Shown: positions 1 to 12,241, counted from the stretch's first letter. The stretch is DNA of 64,000 nucleotides from Corinectria fuckeliana (GCA_019137255.1 WPDH01000109.1:248001-312000), one strand, 5' to 3'. The notes: generated by a model not told the origin, from the sequence alone. Numbers and translations are program-made.

Positions 1-3000
1 AATGCAACGCTCCTCCTTGGGTAGTGATCCAGAGGCAATTTATGAGCAGTTGGCTAGTACACCTTCAAGAGGTTTACATCCATTGCCTGCGATCTTGCAT
101 GGATTGGTCTAACCAGATTTGAACACTTCAGCCTCAGTTCTATACGTGGGGAACCGGAGAGAAACACTTACGGATACACAAGGTAGGCCACGCGATGTGT
201 CTCCATCTGGAATGCAAGCACCAAAGTCGCCGCCAATGGGACGCCTACAGTTCTATGACAAGATTAGCGACAGGAAAGACGGCGAAGACGAACGTGAACC
301 ACGTACCCACCAGCCAAACACGGCCGGCAAACAGAAAAGCAGAGCTGAGACTTGAAGCTTCATGATGTCGGATGGTTCTTTGCAAGTACCCTTGAGTCAA
401 TTGTATGAAACAGTGTGTGGTAATAGAGCCTCTACCAAGTAGGGACACAGACGGACCTTATATATCTGAGGGAATCTGGTATACAGAGAGCGTCCCGTAG
501 CATGAGCCAGGGCACAATGAAGGTTTAATGATATCCATATAATAAGGTTACTTGGTCATGCGTACTTGACCTAAGTCGGATACCCCAGTAAGTGGTTTCG
601 GATGGTTTCTCGTATCCGGGCGATAAACGTGTCAGGGGCGAGCCTTGAGTTTATCCGATAAGAGAGTCCTTGAATTATCCACCCCAGGCAAAAGAGGAAG
701 GGGATGAAGATGTCGGTCTTCATAATGTATTAGCAGCTGATAAAGAGCTACTCCATCGCTCATAGCTCAAAGAGCCTCCTTTCTCCAAGACCGGCTCGTG
801 CGTAATGTAACAGGCCCGAGCTCGCTCCAGCTTGCGCGGAGTTCACAGGGTCGCAGTTAGTCCAGAGAGCCCCATCGGCTTCTCCGCACAAGGGCTGGAC
901 ATGTGGAAGCGTGAACATACCATTCACATGTCTTAATTTTCATCATAAGTAATGTACCCTTGTCACAAGCTGACGCGGATAGGAAATGAAGATACTTGTA
1001 CTGTAGCGAGCAAATGCGAAGGGACCACCGTTTAACATTCTCAACCCTTGTGGGTTGTAGGCTACCCGTGCACCAAAACTGGACCTGTGTTATTAAAATA
1101 TAGCTAATCGGTGTAGCCACACCGCCATTCAAATCTGGCAGTCTGTCTTGGACATGTATCTGGAGTCACCGATTCATTCTCAACGTGATCTTTGAACGTT
1201 CCAGGGGAAGTGTACCTCGGGTGAGCAGATGGGCGCACATCTCATCCGGTAGGTGGACGGCTTGGACCAGATGTGGAGTTTCGTATCCTACTGTGGATAC
1301 GCAAGAATCCCGGAGCTGGGTTGCTCTGGACGCCCTCAGAACCAAGGACAGCGGTTGTTATTTCATTTTAACGGAAGAGTCTAGATGGCTTTGTATTCTC
1401 TACGATGCGTCCTGGTATGGACTGTGAGCAGCTTAGTGCTTTTCATGGTGTCTTAAAAGGAGGGGTTGTAGTGATATGAACCCAGTCTGCATTTCCTTCG
1501 AGATGTACTATGAACAAGCCCGATAGATCAAAATGGCGGGCGTAAGAAGTTTCCAACATGACGGAAGACTAAGTAGGATAGTGTGGTAGGTGTACTTACT
1601 CTCTTGAAGTGATGATGTAGCTACTTCTGTGAATCCCGGAGGACGACGAATGGAGAGGACCGGATTGACATGGGCTAGATACCAGCGGGATTGAACTAGG
1701 GAAATTGACAATTCGGTTTCGAAAAGAAAGCCTCAAGGTAAGGTGAGAGCGAGTGGATGATACGGGCGGTAGTGGATACCAACTTGTGGTAGTTATGGAG
1801 GGGGACTCGCCCGAATTAAAGAGTGAAGTAATTGTAACGAGCGAAGGCGAGGCACCAACAAAGGGAACGGAAGTGACCGCGACAAAGAAATAAAATGATC
1901 TATAAATGACAACAAGAGTGTGAACGGAGTGATCAAGCGGAAATCACCCAGACTGAGCGCGAACGATGGATGTAGTCCCATTATAAACCAAAGAACTTGG
2001 TGAGGAAGCGAGGAAGAGCGAGGGTGGCACACGCGATTCCGGCTATAGCTTGGCTTATAATAGAGCCATGGAGCGTATGACCAGAAACTGAGGGTGACGA
2101 CAAGGAATTAGTAAGATAGTACGTGCCAATAAGCTAGAGGAGGGACGAGTGAGCGTGGCCACAAGGAAGCGCATGGACGGAGAACGGGAGATCCGCAAAT
2201 GGACGGACGAAGTGTCCGACTATAATCATGTGACGAGAGGAGGAGGAACTATTTCAACATGCACTGTGCATCCGGAGGGAACTTATCTCCAAGACAATAT
2301 CTTTTTTTACTTAGGGGATAGAGGCCCCAACTTGAACGGAGTTCATTCGTTTCGTTGCCCCCTTGCAAACAAGAGGCGAGGAGTCGTGACACGGTGGGAG
2401 ACCGTTGCTTTCTACTGCGCACAGGGTAACGTTCTAATACTTGGAGACCAGATGGAAAGACGGACGGGACGGGAGTCAAAGGGGCGTGTGACGAGGAAGT
2501 CACCCTCATCGTGCGAACAGCTTCACACGCCGACCATGAAAAGAAACCTTGACTTAGTTGTCACATTCAGCATTTAGGCCAGCTTAGATGGAACTTTGAC
2601 GGAGTCATTGGTGAAGCATCTGGAGACGGCGTACCCATTCGAGCATCCCCTGTTGTGAAGGCGAGGGAGGATGTCCACTCGGCAGTGACTGCATTCGTAA
2701 ACAGCGGCGATAACAGAGGCAAAAGTACATGTGGTGATGGCTTCATTTTCCTCCTTTCTTCCTCTCTTATGCCACGTAAACCAGTGCAGCGCGCAAGGAG
2801 GTGCCACAAATATCAACATAACGCACTATCCTCACCTTTTCTCACGAGTATTCATTAAGGAACGAGTAAAGATATTCAGAGATAAAGCAGTAATCATCAG
2901 TCACTGTAACCTAAACATAGTCATCTTTAATTATAAAAGTGGGCTGCTTTTCTTTCGGGAATACAACTACGTAGATATTCCCTACTATAACTAACTACCT

Positions 3001-4546
3001 AAGGTAACATAATAGGACCTTAGTAGAGTAATAAGCAATTTAATCTAAGTATACCAACCTCAGGCATGAGTACCAGTTTGCCATTGATGGAGAGACGGCC
3101 GCAAATATCGTTCTTAGCTCAGCCATTGCGTGTACTCACTCACGACTAACTAGGACCAAGCTATTCGTCAGGACGACTAGTTTACGACCCAGAAGGGCCA
3201 ACGTACCAACACAGCCAGCTCTCAAGGAAGTAAAACACCACCAAAGGAGTTCCGAGGATGAGTTCATCGCTGGATAACACTTGTGATGCCGTTGATGACA
3301 TGACAAGGAACCTGTCTAACGGCGAGGGGTATAGAGCGACATGAATTGCCCCAAGTTTTGATAAAAAGAGTAATAGGCTTTGTTTGGCAACGAAAGATCC
3401 GTCACTTGTTTTGATAATCATCCAAAAAGCTCATGAATTTCGTGGTCCGAATAAACGGCGAGGTTTTCGCCATCATCAAACCCATTGGATTCGCGGCATG
3501 TCTTGGCAGTCCCGAGTAGTCCATTCTAGCAAAGAAAGTAATGGTGACCTGAAGCTGTCTCTTATGGCCGTGAAAATTGTCTCAAGAGCGCACCATCGTT
3601 CAGATCGTCGAGATTTCAGTATCCCGTGGCGTATTTATATTCCCCGTTTTCTCTGGGACATCTTGCTGTGTTGGCCCATCCTCTTCATTACCTGAACTAT
3701 GCGCCATGCCGTCAAACTCTTCGCCTTGAACATAAGAGCTGCCCGTCATAGATTCATAGTGCTTAGAGCTATCACCTTTCCTGTTATTGTAGGCTGGGGG
3801 GTCCTTAGGTTTCATGCCTTCAAGCAGCGGCGGTCGCCAGTCGCGGAAAAATAGAAGTATGTCCTTAGGGCGAGTTGGTGTCTGATCAAACTTCAAGATG
3901 CTATGCCTCCGTCTCATACCTACTAAAACGACGCATCACACTCGCGCTACCCTTATCGTACGTTCATTTGCGAAAATGAGCGACCGAGGCGGTGTCATTG
4001 CTCTTGACACACCCACACCTACACCCACAATCTCGACTCTAGAACCGCCCTCTGCTCTTGAGGTGTGTTGTTGAAAATCAGACCGGCATCACAGTCAAGG
4101 TCGTCCATTACTACAATAGCGAAGGTTGCTTTGCCAAAGACAATCGCCATGCGCCACGCCTCTCCCTGTCTCATCAGTGTGTTCTTCTATGAGGAGATAA
4201 TTCCATGCTGACGCCGCCATGAGCGCCGTCGCGGAGCCTAAGGTGTGGGTAAGATCTGGCCGTGGAGAAACAATTATCAACTAATCTACGAATTAGATAA
4301 AATAATAACTGCCGCTAAGTATTGGATCATCGAGTACAGGCCCGGGGCGATTTTGCATTACCTCAGGCGTTACTTCTTGGACTACATGGGCGATTGTATG
4401 AACCTGCAATAGCACTCAACAGGCAGTATTGTATTTTTGTAGTGCCCAACACCTCGTACGAGATGTCTTTCAACTGCATGTCGAAGAAGCAATTGCATAA
4501 TCTGATCCTTGCTCCGAACGAATGTGCCTAACGAACACTCTTTAGT
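1..4546. other. gene-free stretch at left edge
   Basis: Both strands were read and no protein family could be recognised. Open frames are all short (the longest is about 140 codons near 2149-2577), have no familiar motif and overlap on both strands. Composition is mixed, with AT-rich patches such as 2860-3060. A decayed transposon or gene cannot be excluded. Confidence 0.5.
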
Positions 4547-6360
4547 CTACAAAGCCCGCTTCTTTATCTTCACCTCAACCCCCTCTTGTCTTGGGAACCA
4601 GCTGTTAATCACCTTCCACTCCTTCTTAGGGTCCGCCAGCTCCATCTCATACCTCGTGACCAGCGTCGCGAGGACCTTGTACGTCTGGAAAAGGCCCATG
4701 TACTTGCCAATGCAAATCCGGCTTCCACCCCCAAATGCCAAGTCTGTCTTGTTCATCAAGAGCAGCCTCTGCTGGAAGGCTTCTTCAGTCTCGCCGTGCT
4801 CCTCATCGCGCAGCCATCGCTCAGGGCGGAAGATATCTGCATCCTCGCCCCAAACGGACTTGTTCCTGGCCAAGATGTACGGGCTCATGCCAACGACGGT
4901 GCCTTCAGGAAGATAGTCACCGTTGGGAAGAGTGAAGCCTCCACGGGGCACGTATCGCTCCAGGCTCATCGACACGCCTGGGAGCATGCGAAGCGCCTCA
5001 CGAATAACAGCATCTACGTACGGCAGCGCCTTGACTTCCTTGTAGCTTGGCGGGATACGGCCGTGGAAGTTGGCCGCGAGGACCTCCTCCGTGAGACGCT
5101 TCCAGACGCTGGGCTGCTTGAGGGAAAAGTACAGGGCGCTGCGGATGGAGATTGCGGTTGTGTCGGCGCCGGCAATCAGGTTGACCATCAGCCACGAAAT
5201 GATCTGCGCATCGTCCACGTTCTCGGGGTCTGCGTTCTTGGCGTTGATGAACTTGTCCAAAAAGTCCGGGGTTTCGGGATCATGGTAGTCCTTGTCGTTG
5301 CCTTGGTACCGGTCAACCAGATGTTTGATCGACATGCCGGTGATGGTGTTGAAACCAGGGGGCCCAATGTGACAAACGGGGTTCTTGTCGAGGATGCGGT
5401 CTAGGAAGGGCATGGTGCCGACAGCGGTGAAGTAGTCCATTGCCTTGTCGGCATTGTGCAGCGTTCCATCGAAGTCGTACCCGTTCTCGAGATATCCGAT
5501 AGGCTGGGAGAAGGTCACAGCGCCGACGACATCCCACGTGTCTAGAGGAAACAGGTTGGTCAGTGGCTGCAGACCGAGATGCGACGAAGGAGAGTGAGGC
5601 TTACAGAAGAGAATCCACTGCCCGATATTGCAGACTTTTCCAGCATTGTCGCCTTCCATGAAGCGCTTTTCAAGTTCCCCGCATAACTGATTTATGACCT
5701 TGTCCATGTGCGGCTCAAGGCTGGTCATCCCAGCGCTGGAGTAGTGCTTAGACAGCGGCTGCCTTTCCTTCCTGTGCTTGACAGGATCGGTCTGGCTGAA
5801 GAGGTTGAGGACGATCTGGCCATTGACCAAAGCACTGCTGCCATGATAGAATTCGGTCTACACGCCTCGGTCAGAGAATGACACTGTCTAAGACGTATTG
5901 GTTACCCACCTTGAGCCAGTCTCCTTTGATGCTGAAGATGGTCTTGATTAATTCGGGAATATCGACATCGATGATGCTTGGAGTAATGCGAACGATAGGC
6001 CCGTATTGGCGGTGCAGCTTGTCCAGAACGAGGTGAGAATCTCCGGTCGACGCTTGGTACATGTACCATAGTCTGGTGAACCCTTGATGGCGGTTAGAGG
6101 CTTGATCCAAAAGCAAAACCGTCGGTCCGAGCCTTGCAGTGGCGGGGAGGGAGAAAAGGAAAGCGGCATGCACGACACTTACTTGCGAAAAAAGGTCCGG
6201 GATACTTCCTCAGTGGCGAGGCAAAGTACGAACCAATGGTCCAGAGAGAAAAGGTGCTGACGGGGACGACGAAAAATAACAAAAAAAGCGAAGACGGGTT
6301 TCGCCAGAGACCTGCAGACTCCAATATGGAGCTGTCTGCGAATTGCGTGTGATTCGTCAT
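4547..6360 (-). CDS. cytochrome P450 monooxygenase (pisatin demethylase-like)
   Basis: A haem-thiolate monooxygenase, presumably anchored in the ER and fed by NADPH-P450 reductase; the substrate is unknown. Four exons (6360-6183, 6082-5910, 5857-5605, 5541-4547) join in phase to 532 residues, the usual P450 length. An N-terminal hydrophobic anchor lies at about residues 24-45, followed by a proline-rich hinge (YPGPFFA). The I-helix oxygen-binding motif is AGADTT, the K-helix ExxR is EALR, and the haem loop FGGGSRICIG places the axial cysteine at about residue 478. All key residues are intact. The FTRLWYMYQA and YHGSSALVNG stretches resemble fungal pisatin demethylase-type P450s, but the subfamily call is from memory and uncertain. 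It is divergent from the membrane protein at 7872, with 1.5 kb between the starts. Confidence 0.92.
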
Positions 6361-7871
6361 ACTGCGTAGTAGCCTCCTTGAAACGAAACTGGAGAGAGGA
6401 GGAAATTCAGAGACTGCATGTGGACGGCCGGTTCAGATATGTCGCGAACAAAACTGCACCCAGCTGCACCCACGGAATCCGAACCTGGCAGGCTTCCCGG
6501 TTCGAGGACCCGATGGCGGGGATCGTTAAAGTGCGCAACACCTGAATCGTATGAGGTGCCAACGGTCGGGACGGTCTGCTACGTACTTCGTACGATGCTG
6601 CAGGAACTGGATCCGTTGGGTGGTATTGTGGCTACAGTCCGGCTTCTGGATAGCGCGCCGGCATTGCTTTCATTCGCTTACCCGGTCGTTGGTGCGTTGA
6701 GGACGCGGGGGCTGGACAAGGATTGAGAATCCCCCTTATCTACATAGTACCTCGTACACTACTCCGCAACTACGGTAGAGCCAGCGGCCCAGCAGGTTCA
6801 ATGGCGGAGACGGAGTGCTGATCTAGATATCAACCTGACTCGCGTTACACTCGGCAAAGGTGGGAGGGATGTGTGCCAATGCCGTTTGCACGTTGGAACC
6901 GCCTGACATCGTCGATCGGTTCTCCCCAGAGCCGATCTGCCAAGGCGAGCAATTGGAGCCCCCGTTGTTTCGTAGACTTTGGTACTTTGGGATCAAGCAC
7001 AGACGGCACTTGGCTACGAAGTGCCCCTTGAGCGACTCCATCCACGCATCTTCGTCAATCTTGAAAATGCCGCACCAGCCGTGTCGTATCGCTGTATCTA
7101 ATCTAGCGCTGAGACTACCGTTTCGGGCGGTGGTGGGAGCGGAGAGACGGGACTCCAACGGCCCGCGTCCCGTTCCCCGACGGCGTCCGGAGTTCAAACA
7201 AAGATAGGGATCTACACAAATCTGCGGCGAACTTCGAGGACTCCGGACGCTAGCTCGAGGTTGCTTCCATGTTTGCTTCAACTCGGCAAGCCTCTTGTCT
7301 TCAAGCGGAAAGATCAGTTACGCTCCAGACCCAGGTATCAAACTAGTCGACGTTTTCCATCACAAACACGTTCTACTGTTCGATTTGGTCTGCAATTAGT
7401 TAGGCGTTGTGAGCTGTCTTGATTGCTCAAAAGCATGTCACATTTTTGCTTTTTCCTCCTCGCTTAACTCCCAGGCCTGTACTTCGTACCGTGCTATCTA
7501 TTATCTACTATGTATGTACGAAGCATGAAGCACTCGCTTGGCAATTCACAGCCCTGTCCCTGCCTAGTCTAGCACTTCTGCAGGGCCACCATGCAAAACT
7601 CTCCTCAGATTCCAACCGACGCCGATCAACACTCCGCAAGCGGGCGCTTGTGGCAAGGCCTTGTTTCCTACTCCGTACTCCGTACGCTTGACCCCTAATG
7701 CCGGTACGGGAAACGACCGACGAGTCTTGGTGTCTTTTGGGCCATGGCGTCCCCAATGCCGCGGACTTCCTTTTCTTGGCGGCCGTTCGACTCCGTTTTG
7801 TTGTTGTTAAGGGCCAGTTTTTCCTTACCGTCCAACAGTCGTCAGATGCGAAGACAGAAAGGTTGCCCAAG
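6361..7871. promoter_or_regulatory. divergent intergenic region between P450 and rhodopsin-domain gene
   Basis: No gene can be supported here. The open frames (for example 6823-7281 minus) have no recognisable motif. The region must hold the promoters of both flanking genes because they point away from each other, but no clear TATA box or repeated operator was seen. Confidence 0.5.
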
Positions 7872-9212
7872 ATGATGGGAGGTAAAGGTCCCATGGCTGT
7901 GGCCGTTATGTGGTCTTTCACGGCTTTGACTTGGATATTTGTCTGCCTGCGGCTCTACACGCGAGCCTTCATTCTTAAACAGATCGGTCCAGACGACCAT
8001 GCCTACTGGCTCAGCGGTGTAAGTTAATTCATTATCCAGGGGTTGGTTGTACGAATCTTGGGCTTTGCCAGCTGACAACTTGCGTGTCTAGGTCTTGATT
8101 CTTCTGTACACCATCTTCGTGCACATCGCGGCCACCTATGGCTTCGGCCAGACCATTGGGAGCCTCAAAGTCGAGGACTCTGCACACGCAATCTACTACG
8201 AGATGATTGGGCAGACATTCGCCGTCATCGGGATGGGAGTTGCAAAAACGTCTCTAGGGCTGTTCTTGTTGCGCATCGTCGTGCAACTCTGGCATAAGGT
8301 CGTTATCTGGATTGCCATGACCTCGCTGTTGGCCTTATCTATCATCACTGCCATCGTCTTGTGGGTCCAGTGCATCCCGGCAAAGAAGATATACGACCCT
8401 ACGCGAACACCCGAGGGCTCATGCGATGTCTCAGTCACGCCGGTTGCTACACTTCTCGGGGGTATGTGGTGATACGGATCTCCTTCCTGCTGGCACTTGG
8501 CTGATCACGATCATTTAGTATGGTGTGCTATCACGGATTTCTTCTTCGCCATCTTCCCGTGGGTTTTCATCTGGGGCTTGAACATGAAGTACAGGGAGAA
8601 GGTCACCATCGCGGGCAGCATGAGCTTTGGAGTCATGTAAGTGCGCACTCGAACTCGGCTAGATGCGCCTGCTAACGTCTGCAGCGCCGGCGCTTGTGGC
8701 ATTGTTCGTACCTACGAAGTCGCAACTGGATTCACATCGAACTACACATGTACGAAATCTATAACTTGGTTGGAGTAGCCTCGCTAACACAACATCCAGT
8801 GGACACAGTCCCGCTGGTCATCTGGTCTGCCGCCGAAATGGCCGTGACATTGGTCTGCGTCGGGATCCCCATCCTCCGCCCGCTCTACCGACGAGCCATC
8901 CACGGCTCAAACCTCTCCTCCGAACGATACTACAGAAAGCAGGGCGAAGGCAGCGACGGGCGGAACTTCAACCTCGGCCGTATGCCCCAAGGCAGTGGCG
9001 GGACCGCGAGCAACCGAGGCTTCCCCAACGCGGACCCCAAGCTTGGAATCCGGGGCCCCGGCACCATCACACGGATCGCTGGCGACAACCCGAGCGACGA
9101 GTCGATACTGGGGCCCGAATACCGCAATGACTCGACGGTGAATCGGCAAAATGGGGGCATTCAGGTCAAGCAGGATTTTCAGGTAGATTGGACAAAGACG
9201 ACGGCGCCTTGA
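7872..9212 (+). CDS. rhodopsin-domain (SAT4/PTH11-type) integral membrane protein
   Basis: A multi-pass plasma-membrane protein of the fungal rhodopsin-domain family (the SAT4-like group that includes PTH11-like receptors). Ligand and partner are unknown. Five exons (7872-8018, 8092-8461, 8519-8636, 8685-8749, 8800-9212) stay in phase and give 370 residues. Start: the first of two adjacent ATGs at 7872. Family hallmarks are LRLYTRAFILKQIGPDDHAYWLSG after helix 1, the conserved WCAITDFFFAIFPWVFIWGLNM block, and DTVPLVIWSAAEMAVTLVCVGIPILRPLYRR in the last helix. The C-terminal tail of about 130 residues is hydrophilic, Gly/Asn-rich and likely cytosolic. No CFEM domain is present at the N-terminus, so it is not a classic PTH11. 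A second member lies at 46249-47631. Confidence 0.9.
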
Positions 9213-9429
9213 AGCTCAAAAGGAAGGGCTTTAAAGATATGTGATGGCTTTGGGCGGCCTACAGGTTCATGGTTCATGTGGTTAAAGGCAGGCGGGGAAC
9301 GACAACGAAAGTCCTAGCTTTCAAGCAATGTTTAATCATGGCTAATTGAGACGCGAGCTCAGAAGCCCGTAAGTGGTGTGAGGACCACGTCTGATCCAGC
9401 ATAAGCGCAGTTGCCAAACTCCTTGACAT
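9213..9429. other. 3' flank of rhodopsin-domain gene
   Basis: Short non-coding spacer between the stop codon at 9212 and the left target-site duplication of the transposon. No terminator or other signal is recognised. Confidence 0.5.
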
Positions 9430-9437
9430 TATCCAAA

Positions 9438-9537
9438 GGGTCGTGTTATCAGGCATACATGTCTGACTATCAAGCATACAAGAAGTGGCTGAGGGGTGGG
9501 TCTGTTACCCCGCCGACGCCGATGCTCGGCCCCCCAT
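9438..9537 (+). repeat. left terminal inverted repeat of the MULE-like element
   Basis: Positions 9438-9480 pair with 10413-10371 on the other strand with two mismatches. Looser pairing (TGGCTG, then GC-rich blocks ending CCCCCC before an AT run) continues to about 9545. The innermost boundary is approximate. Confidence 0.85.
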
Positions 9538-9542
9538 ATAAA
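9535..9542 (+). promoter_or_regulatory. TATA-like box inside transposon
   Basis: CATATAAA lies about 70 bp upstream of the ATG at 9610, just inside the left inverted repeat. It is correctly placed to drive the residual ORF. Confidence 0.45.
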
Positions 9543-9609
9543 TTTTGGTGTAATCTAGAGTGCAGTTGTCTTGCTACTACTAACCCCAACTTTCAGTCAC
9601 TCTATCAAA

Positions 9610-10065
9610 ATGGACAAATTATTCAATATCGCTTTTCCGTCTCTTCAGGCCGCCCGTGAGGCAATTGACAACTTCGCGATGAGGCTGGGCTACAGCCTTG
9701 TCATCTTACAGAGCCGGCCTAATGCTACCAATCCAACCCGCGTTCTTTTACGCTGTGCAAAAGGCCGGGTTCCTAAGGAAGCAGCCCGGGCCCGGGCAGT
9801 GATGCCGCCTCCCTCAACCGCCCTGGCTGCCCTCGAGGTCACACGGTCATCATCATCATCATCATCATCAGGGCGGCAGGAGGGGTTTCAGGCGGGGCTA
9901 CGGTGGGCTGAGCAGGGCAGGGATACGTATGAGGCCGGCACGGTCATGCCACGAGCTTATCAACGGACCTTCCTAGCTGACGACTATGACTCTGACGGCG
10001 AGCTGCCCCAGTCATCAACGCCGCCTCCAGCTACAGGGCAGACTATTCATGAGCATGAGAGTTAA
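9610..10065 (+). CDS. truncated MULE protein with FAR1-type DNA-binding domain
   Basis: A 151-residue product starting at the ATG at 9610. Residues about 6-50 (FPSLQAAREAIDNFAMRLGY, then VLLRCAKGR) match the start of the FAR1/WRKY-GCM1-type DNA-binding domain that precedes fungal Mutator-like transposases; this is family recognition by motif. After CAKGR the expected rest of the zinc-binding domain and the DDE catalytic domain are missing. What follows is Ser-rich (a TCA-repeat tract at 9847-9870) and acidic sequence. Two stop codons (TAA, TAG) end the frame at 10063-10068, yet the same frame stays open to about 10263, implying a formerly longer protein. It may bind the element's ends without cutting. 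Expression is unknown. Confidence 0.6.
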   Translation: MDKLFNIAFPSLQAAREAIDNFAMRLGYSLVILQSRPNATNPTRVLLRCAKGRVPKEAARARAVMPPPSTALAALEVTRSSSSSSSSGRQEGFQAGLRWAEQGRDTYEAGTVMPRAYQRTFLADDYDSDGELPQSSTPPPATGQTIHEHES

Positions 10066-10314
10066 TAGTCTCAGACTGATGCCCCTGGCGAGTCTCTAAT
10101 TGATGTGCAAATTTGGGAGGTTCCTAGGGAGCTAGGTCTTCAAATTTCTGTTGAATTTAAAAGCCAGTTAGACCAGCAGATCGCTGACGATGAAAAGGAA
10201 CTATCATTAATGATAACAGCTGAGATACAGGGCGGCAGCGATAATAATAATAGCTTCAATTGATAAGGAAGGGGGGCAGAAGACACAATCAGAGCATTAA
10301 CTCTGCAGTCCTCA

Positions 10315-10413
10315 TACAAAAATTGCGGGGGGCTGCGGAATCGGAGCTCCGCCACTGTCCAGCCACATTGTGTATGCTTGATAGTCAGATATGTATGCCT
10401 GATAACACGTCCC
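10315..10413 (-). repeat. right terminal inverted repeat of the MULE-like element
   Basis: Mirror copy of the left repeat. The outer 43 bases (10371-10413) are nearly identical to the left end, and the inner part (10315-10370) is diverged. Confidence 0.83.
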
Positions 10414-10421
10414 TATCCAAA

Positions 10422-11570
10422 CCTCTACTGGTAGACTGCGAGTAAGCTAACCAACCAACCCTTGGTAGGGCAATCAAATCACTTATGGCACGTTGGTCAT
10501 TGCTTCGGTTTAAAGTTCCATGCTAACCCCAATTAATAGGCCCTGGCCCTGGCCCTTGTTCTTAAGTGATTGGATATATGTTGCATCCTCTTTGCCTCCA
10601 TCAGTCGAGCACAGATCCTCCCTCTAGTCAGCAGCAACTAAGCCTGCTAGGGCCTAGCGACCGGTCTGCCCCGAATGACGCGTGTGGATGGCGTAGGCCT
10701 AGAATGATTGGTCACATTGCCGAAGGGGGTTTGGATAAGGGGCGAAAGGGGGATGAAGTAGCTGGTAGCATCTTATGGAGAATGGACGTTACACACGGAT
10801 GCACAACTAGCAAAACGAGTATGGAACAAGCTACCTCCTTACGAAACACAGGCGTAGTGAGTTAACCCTGGGACATAATTACATAGTGTGCTGAGCGAGG
10901 AAGAAGTCACCATTGCCGGGGTGTGAGCTAGCGTCAGCTCGGAAATGCTTCCTATGGGCAGGCCAGGGGCATTCTGGGCAAGCGTCATTCTGGGCAAGCG
11001 TGCCACCTTCAAAGTCCGATATCCTTAGCGAGGAAATATGCATTCTCGTACCATGGGCGAGTCTCACAGCAGAAGCGATCAGCACGGAGACCGTTTGCGG
11101 GGCCCCCTGAAGAATAACCAAACTAAGCGCTATCTCCTCTAGTGCCAGACTAGCTGGGAAGTTTTGATTTGGGACATTGAGTGAGAATTCTCGTCCGCCC
11201 TATTCATGGTTTAATACGGAGCGAAATCAGTGTATGTACTAGGGTGAGGCTGACAGTGATGCATTCCCTCCGTCCAAACAGGTTCACAGGGCTTGGGAGG
11301 AGGTATCGATTCGGGAAGTACCGGAGTCTTCCCTCAAGCCGTAACATGCATTAGGTGCAACTCTGAATTTGTCAGTACACAAAGAAGGAGACGATCTTAA
11401 TCTGGTAGATATGACTGCCCGATCGTGGGAGCTTTCATGCTATTGCGAGGGGCATAACATAGCAATGTATCGTGAAGTTGGCCCACTATGCATAGCCCTC
11501 TGTAGTTAGTTCGCCAAAGATCTTCCTTGTACGACAGATGTTTCAAGCGTACACTAATTAGTCTATTTGT
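10422..11570. other. gene-free stretch
   Basis: No recognisable gene on either strand. A perfect 16-bp tandem duplication (unit CATTCTGGGCAAGCGT) occupies 10970-11001, and a short CCCTGG-type repeat lies near 10541-10557. Open frames below 100 codons show no motif. Confidence 0.5.
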
Positions 11571-12241
11571 TTAGACAACCTTGATTGGGTCAACCGTAAC
11601 CTCTGCAGCACCGAGGAAGCTGGTTGCGACTTAGAGATTGATCATTACCCCTATTCCCACGCAGATACTATGGGGTTTTCCCTCGACCTAACATCACCTG
11701 CCACAAGAAATTCGGTACCTTTGAGGGAGCTGTCATTGCGGACTGCGACACTGGGCACACTGTCGGTCTTGCTACACCCCCGTCGAGATCGACCCTTAGA
11801 TCCAGCCTACGGTATTCAAGGGCGACTACTAGAACGGCGATGACAAGGCAAGACTACCGAAGAGTGTCGCCTGTCTTATACCCAAGACTGCACTTCCTTC
11901 TGAGACGCTTTCGGTGCCGTTGCCTCGACCTGCAAGCCTGTCTACGTCGGCTCCTTGGCTACGGCCCTTTCGACGACATTCCTTGGGCTAAAACTACTAT
12001 GTGCCAGGACAACCGCTACGGCAACAATAGCGGTGGCTACGGCAATACTGATAACGATAAAACTGGCAAGAAAACTATGACCAGCGCTCCCGGAAGAACT
12101 GGTGACGACACCATGAGGGACAATCCCAGCACGAATCATACCGCAGAGGAATACCGCTTGGCATGCACCCAGGAGAATGGTATCCACTGTGTAGCCAACG
12201 ACCTTGCCATACCTAACTTGAAGACAGTCACATCCCCTTGA
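11571..12241 (+). pseudogene. unidentified coding relic, Cys-rich
   Basis: Several frames look like decayed coding sequence rather than random DNA. One carries DNLDWVNRNLC followed by GCDLEID near 11573-11650. Another carries NITCHKKFGTFEGAVIADCD near 11690-11755. A 133-codon open frame follows at 11840-12241 and is rich in Gly, Asn and charged residues. The pieces sit in different frames and are separated by stops. The Cys-containing motifs suggest a secreted protein, but I do not recognise the family and assign no function. Confidence 0.3.

Larger units (their letters stand above)
9430..10421. mobile_element. MULE-like DNA transposon with 8-bp target duplication (deletion derivative)
   Basis: The element spans 9438-10413 (976 bp). 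Its ends are inverted repeats: the first 43 bases of each end, beginning GGG(T/A)CGTGTTATCAGG, match with two mismatches. Weaker similarity continues inward for roughly 100 bp. Both outer ends abut the same 8-bp direct repeat TATCCAAA (9430-9437 and 10414-10421), as expected for target-site duplication. The inside carries a TATA-like box and a single ORF with a FAR1-type DNA-binding motif, the accessory domain of Mutator-like (MULE) transposases. No transposase DDE domain is present, so this copy is non-autonomous. hAT elements also make 8-bp duplications; the FAR1 motif favours MULE. The intact duplication and nearly identical ends suggest a young insertion. Confidence 0.88.

Noticed and set aside
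4586..5404. 272-codon open frame on the plus strand
   Set aside because: Antisense of the P450 last exon; no domain.
6823..7281. 152-codon minus-strand frame between P450 and rhodopsin-domain gene
   Set aside because: No recognisable motif, no supporting context; probably chance.
4547..9212. P450 plus membrane protein as a biosynthetic cluster
   Set aside because: No backbone synthase, transporter or pathway regulator is adjacent; two genes are not enough.
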